In this document: one piece after another, positions 60,435-64,000 of the stretch
How the letters are laid out: every line of letters begins with the position of its first letter
Numbering within the stretch: the stretch's first letter is position 1
NCBI GenBank assembly: GCA_963732415.1
Contig: CAVSZK010000008.1
Span: 62,001-126,000, forward strand
Direction of reading: 5' to 3'
Source: RPQJ01 sp963732415
GTDB taxonomy: Bacteria > Pseudomonadota > Gammaproteobacteria > Steroidobacterales > Steroidobacteraceae
Length of the DNA: 64,000 nt
Translations under genes and position numbers: made by a program
Notes under the pieces: model-generated
What the model was told of the DNA's origin: nothing
Databases searched by the model: none
What the model saw: only the letters and a program-made list of their open reading frames with translations

Positions 60435-60761
60435 GTGAGCCAGCAGATCATCCACGTAACCGACTCGAACTTCGAGACGGACGTACTTCAGGCACCGCTC
60501 CCGGTTCTCCTCGACTTCTGGGCCGAGTGGTGCGGCCCATGCAAGATGATCGCCCCGATGCTCGACGAAATCGCGACGGAGTACGCGGGCAGGGTGACGA
60601 TCGCCAAAATGAACGTGGACGACAACCCGAAGACCCCAATGCGGTTCAGCGTCCGCGGCATCCCAACTCTGATCCTGTTCAAGAACGGACAGGCGGAAGG
60701 CCAGAAGATCGGGGCCGTCCGCAAGGCGGACGTCGCGGCTTTTCTGGACAGCAAGCTGTGA
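60435..60761 (+). CDS. trxA: Thioredoxin 1
   Basis: A 108-residue thioredoxin with active site WCGPC (residues ~32-36) and cis-proline segment GIPTLILF. It reduces cytoplasmic disulfides. It starts at GTG 60435 with GGAGG nine bases upstream. It contains several A-ending codons that are rare in the neighbouring genes. It overlaps the rho start by a GTGA junction (60758-60761), as expected for a co-translated pair. Confidence 0.96.
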   Translation: MSQQIIHVTDSNFETDVLQAPLPVLLDFWAEWCGPCKMIAPMLDEIATEYAGRVTIAKMNVDDNPKTPMRFSVRGIPTLILFKNGQAEGQKIGAVRKADVAAFLDSKL

Positions 60762-62200
60762 GAGGCTACCTCGGCAACCAGGGTCGTAACCGGCCCGGTA
60801 AGAGGGGCCGAGGAGGCGGAGGCGGCGGCGGTGCCGATGGCAACCGGGGGCCGCGGCAGGACGAACTGCCGCCGGAGGATTTCCTGGACGCCGACGACCT
60901 CGACGTCATCAGCCCGGAGGAACTCGAGGCGAGCCGCCGCTCGATGAACCTGTCGGAGTTGAAGCACAAGCCGATTCCCGACCTGCTCAAGATGGCGCAG
61001 CAGATGGGGATGGAGAACCTGGCGCGCTCGCGCAAGCAGGACATCATCTTCGCGATCCTCAAGGCACACGCCAGGAACGGCGAGGACATCTACGGCGACG
61101 GCGTGCTCGAGATCCTGCAGGACGGCTTCGGCTTCCTGCGCTCGCCCGAGGGCTCCTACCTCGCGGGCCCCGACGACATCTACATCAGCCCGAGCCAGAT
61201 CCGGCGCTTCAACCTGCGCACCGGTGACTCGATTTCCGGGCTCATCCGTCCGCCGAAGGACGGCGAGCGCTACTTCGCGCTGCTCAAGGTCGGGCAGATC
61301 AATTTCGACTCGCCCGAGAACGCGCGCAGCAAGGTGCTGTTCGAGAACCTCACGCCGCTGCACCCGACCCGCCGCCTCAAGCTCGAGCGCGGCACCGGCA
61401 GCACCGAGGACCTCACCGCGCGCATGATCGACCTGATCGCGCCGCTCGGTAAGGGCCAGCGCGGACTGATCGTCTCGCCGCCGAAGGCCGGCAAGACGAT
61501 GCTGCTGCAGAACATCGCCAACTCGATCACCGGCAACCACCCCGAGGTGTACCTGATCGTGCTGCTCATCGACGAGCGGCCCGAGGAAGTCACCGAGATG
61601 TCGCGCACCGTGCGCGGTGAAGTCGTCTCCTCGACCTTCGACGAGCCCGCGAGCCGCCACGTGCAGGTGGCCGAGATGGTCATCGAGAAGGCCAAGCGGC
61701 TCGTGGAGCACAAGAAGGACGTGGTGATCCTGCTCGACTCGATCACGCGACTCGCGCGCGCCTACAACACCGTGGTGCCGAGCTCCGGCAAGGTACTCAC
61801 GGGCGGCGTGGATGCGAACGCGCTGCAGCGGCCGAAGCGCTTCTTCGGCGCCGCGCGCAACATCGAGGAGGGCGGCAGCCTGACGATCATGGCCACGGCC
61901 CTGATCGACACCGGTTCGCGCATGGACGACGTGATCTACGAAGAGTTCAAGGGCACCGGCAACAGCGAAATCCACCTGGATCGCCGCATCGCCGAGAAGC
62001 GTGTTTACCCTGCGTTCAACATCAATCGTTCCGGCACCCGCCGCGAAGAGTTGATCACGTCGCCGGACGAACTCGCCAAGATCTGGATCATCCGCAAGCT
62101 GCTGCACCCGATGGACGAGCTTGCCGCCGCGGAATTCCTCATCGACAAGATGCGGGACACCAAGACCAATGGCGAGTTCTTCGACCTGATGAAGCGCTGA
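60758..62200 (+). CDS. rho: Transcription termination factor Rho
   Basis: A 480-residue hexameric RNA helicase. After a ~60-residue Gly/Arg-rich start (GNQGRNRPGKRGRG), the conserved N-terminus begins MNLSELKHKPIPDLLKMAQQ. The RNA-binding domain follows with LEILQDGFGFLRSPEGSYLA, then Walker A SPPKAGKT (Lys246) and VVILLDSITRLARAYN. GTG 60758 overlaps the trxA stop as GTGA and explains the extension. A start at ATG 60944 would give the E. coli length (418) but lacks a ribosome-binding site. The frame is open further upstream across all of trxA. Confidence 0.92.
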   Translation: MRGYLGNQGRNRPGKRGRGGGGGGGADGNRGPRQDELPPEDFLDADDLDVISPEELEASRRSMNLSELKHKPIPDLLKMAQQMGMENLARSRKQDIIFAILKAHARNGEDIYGDGVLEILQDGFGFLRSPEGSYLAGPDDIYISPSQIRRFNLRTGDSISGLIRPPKDGERYFALLKVGQINFDSPENARSKVLFENLTPLHPTRRLKLERGTGSTEDLTARMIDLIAPLGKGQRGLIVSPPKAGKTMLLQNIANSITGNHPEVYLIVLLIDERPEEVTEMSRTVRGEVVSSTFDEPASRHVQVAEMVIEKAKRLVEHKKDVVILLDSITRLARAYNTVVPSSGKVLTGGVDANALQRPKRFFGAARNIEEGGSLTIMATALIDTGSRMDDVIYEEFKGTGNSEIHLDRRIAEKRVYPAFNINRSGTRREELITSPDELAKIWIIRKLLHPMDELAAAEFLIDKMRDTKTNGEFFDLMKR

Positions 62201-62238
62201 GCCGCTGGCCGGCTGCGGCCGGCGGGGGGGCGGGACGC

Positions 62239-63132
62239 GTGCAGACCAATAACCTGAGGGGCATCGCCCTGATGCTGCTGTCCGTGGCCGTGTTCTCGGT
62301 CATGGACGCCTTGTTGAAGGTCCTCGCAGGGCACTATGCGCCGATGCAGGTCGCCTTCCTGCGCGGCATCACCTCGCTGCCGTTCGTGCTGATGCCGATA
62401 CTGCTGCGCGGGCGCGTCGAACGCCTGCGCATCGTGAACCTCAAGCTCCACCTGTTCCGCGGCGCGCTGAGTGTGCTGATGCTCGGCAGCTTCATCTTCG
62501 CCGTGCGCGAGTCTTCGCTGGCGACCACTTACTCGATCTTCATGTGCGCGCCACTGGTGGTGGCGGCGCTCTCCGTGCCGATGCTCGGCGAGACCGTGGG
62601 CCGCCACCGGTGGGCCGCGATCTGCATCGGCCTCGCAGGAGTGCTGCTGATGCTCAGGCCTGCGGGGGGCAACTGGATCTCGATCGGCAGCCTGGCCGCC
62701 GTGGTGGCCGCGCTGTGCTACTCGCTCGCCGTCATTACGCTGCGGGTGCTGTCGCGAACAGACACAAACGAGAGCATGGTGTTCTGGTTGATGGCAATGC
62801 TGTCCGTCGGCGCCGGACTGCTCTCGATTTCCGGCTGGCAACCGCTGCAGCTGCCGGACTGGCCGCTGATGCTGGGCCTGGGCCTGGCCGGTGCGATGGG
62901 GCAGTACCTGATCACCGAGGCATTCAGGAGCGCGCCGGTGGCCGTGTTGACGCCGCTCGAATACACGGCCCTGGTGTGGGGCGTGGTGCTCGACTTCTCG
63001 ATCTGGCACGTGTTGCCGGGTACTGCGACGTTGCTCGGCGGTGCCATTGTCGTCGGCGCGGGGCTCTACGTGATACGCAGGGAGGCGTTGCGGCGAACCG
63101 CGGGCCCGCTGCCTACCTCACCGGAATCGTAA
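62239..63132 (+). CDS. EamA/DMT family transporter
   Basis: A 297-residue protein with about ten transmembrane segments arranged as two EamA repeats. The first repeat starts NNLRGIALMLLSVAVFSVMD and the second follows NWISIGSLAAVVAALCYSLA. The family exports amino acids, drugs or sugars; the substrate is unknown. It starts at a GTG, 38 bp after rho. Confidence 0.87.
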   Translation: MQTNNLRGIALMLLSVAVFSVMDALLKVLAGHYAPMQVAFLRGITSLPFVLMPILLRGRVERLRIVNLKLHLFRGALSVLMLGSFIFAVRESSLATTYSIFMCAPLVVAALSVPMLGETVGRHRWAAICIGLAGVLLMLRPAGGNWISIGSLAAVVAALCYSLAVITLRVLSRTDTNESMVFWLMAMLSVGAGLLSISGWQPLQLPDWPLMLGLGLAGAMGQYLITEAFRSAPVAVLTPLEYTALVWGVVLDFSIWHVLPGTATLLGGAIVVGAGLYVIRREALRRTAGPLPTSPES

Positions 63133-63187
63133 GCATCGGTGCGGCCTGGCCACCGGCACTCGCATCGGCCGGATCATACGAAAGTGA

Positions 63188-64000
63188 CTATTCGCGGGCG
63201 ATCGCCCTGTAGCCGATGTCGCGACGGTACTGCATGCCGTCCCAGCAGATCGCGGCGACGAGATCGTATGCCTGCTGCTGCGCGGCCCTGACGCCGTCGC
63301 CCAGGCCCACCGCGCAGAGCACACGCCCGCCGCTGGTCACCACCGACTCGCCGTCGAGCGTGGTGGCCGCGTGGAACACCTTGCCGGGCAGCTTCGCCGC
63401 CGCATCCAGCCCATGGATCACGTCGCCGTTGCGGGCATTGTCCGGGTAGCCGCCGGCCGCCAGCACGACGCCGACCGCGGCGCGCGGATCCCAGTCCACT
63501 TTCGCGTCGGCAAGCCGGCCGTCGAGCGCGGCCTCGCAGAGCGCGGTGATGTCGGAGCGCATGCGTGCCAGGATCGGCTGCGTCTCGGGATCGCCGAGCC
63601 GGCAATTGAACTCGAGCACTTTAGGCGTGCCGTCCGCGGCGATCATCAGGCCTGCATACAGGAAGCCGACGTATGGTGTGCCTGCTGCGGCGAGCGCGCG
63701 CACGGTGGGCCACATCACCTCGCGCATCGCGCGCTCGTGCACCTCGGCCGTGACCACGGGCGCCGGCGAATAGGCGCCCATTCCTCCGGTGTTCGGCCCG
63801 AGATCGCCGTCGTCGCGGCGCTTGTGGTCCTGCGACGTGGCGAGCGGCAGCACGTTTGTGCCATCCACCATGGCGATGAAGCTCGCTTCCTCGCCCTCGA
63901 GGAATTCCTCGATGACGATCGTCGCGCCCGCGGCGCCGAAGCGCCCGGTGAACATGGTCTCGGCCGTCTCGACCGCCTCGTTCACATCCTGGCAGATGAC
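63188..64000 (-). CDS. purD: Phosphoribosylamine-glycine ligase, C-terminal part (5' end outside window)
   Basis: About 270 C-terminal residues of PurD, which adds glycine to phosphoribosylamine in purine synthesis. Visible are IVIEEFLEGEEASFIAMVDG, LATSQDHKRRDDGDLGPNTG and GVVLAAGGYPDNARNGDVIHG. The frame continues to the right edge, so the start is beyond the window. The ATP-grasp core segments seen are intact. It is convergent with the EamA gene, 55 bp apart. Confidence 0.95.
   Translation of the reverse strand, partial: VICQDVNEAVETAETMFTGRFGAAGATIVIEEFLEGEEASFIAMVDGTNVLPLATSQDHKRRDDGDLGPNTGGMGAYSPAPVVTAEVHERAMREVMWPTVRALAAAGTPYVGFLYAGLMIAADGTPKVLEFNCRLGDPETQPILARMRSDITALCEAALDGRLADAKVDWDPRAAVGVVLAAGGYPDNARNGDVIHGLDAAAKLPGKVFHAATTLDGESVVTSGGRVLCAVGLGDGVRAAQQQAYDLVAAICWDGMQYRRDIGYRAIARE

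Noticed and set aside
60488..62107. 539-codon open frame on the minus strand opposite trxA-rho
   Set aside because: Shadow of rho; no ribosome-binding site and no protein features.

Overview
The window is a stretch of high-G+C chromosome from a gammaproteobacterium, read as housekeeping and accessory genes without a prophage or plasmid backbone. The rhlB / trxA-rho arrangement at the right end, PlsB, HutG-HutI-HutU, FadH, GreB and ArfB fit a Gammaproteobacteria member. A placement near Xanthomonadales/Nevskiales/Steroidobacterales is only an impression from protein style. I found 58 protein genes, two of them cut by the window edges, and no tRNA, rRNA, CRISPR array, integrase or transposase.

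Layout. 1-6 kb: the end of an alpha/beta hydrolase, a phospholipase-D lipoprotein, a lone secretin-like protein, a GNAT acetyltransferase, a thioredoxin-fold lipoprotein and a CDF metal transporter. 6-11 kb: histidine degradation genes hutU-hutI-hutG, translationally coupled to an unknown coiled lipoprotein; hutH and hutC are absent here. 11.4-14.4 kb: small hypotheticals, a MazG-like protein, a DUF6159 membrane protein and a CBS protein. 14.4-18.2 kb: a DUF47-Pit phosphate unit with fadH. 18.3-24.7 kb: a double-length UvrA plus a HAD phosphatase. 24.7-30 kb: NudF, an ALDH3-type dehydrogenase, DUF6524 and a UvrD-like helicase. 30-38 kb: a glycine-rich RRM protein, a Gdt1-type protein, speA, a sulfurtransferase, a GST, homospermidine synthase and greB. 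38-44.5 kb: a methyltransferase, an M13 peptidase, and a LemA-TPM-TPM-L,D-transpeptidase cluster. 44.5-50 kb: an orphan contractile-tail-sheath-like protein facing a fused hydantoinase/oxoprolinase. 50-54.5 kb: an alkyltransferase-like (ATL) repair protein, a hydrolase, a small lipoprotein, a methyltransferase and plsB. 54.6-64 kb: arfB, an MscS channel, ydcH, DUF3301, cysQ, yrfG, rhlB, trxA, rho, an EamA transporter and the C-terminal part of purD.

The most unusual signal is a set of short palindromic repeats scattered through the window. One family has arms GGGGACATTCTCCTTTT and their complement; a second is built on GGTGCCAGGCACC; a third, looser group is GGGGAC-rich. Copies lie between genes, but two sit in frame inside uvrA and one inside hutI. 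The GGTGCC copies in uvrA and hutI encode the same peptide, KIGARHRI. A second-rank curiosity is the tail sheath homologue with no other tail genes around it.

Starts were moved from the longest possible ORF to an internal codon wherever a ribosome-binding site, signal peptide, family N-terminus or clash with a neighbour favoured it.
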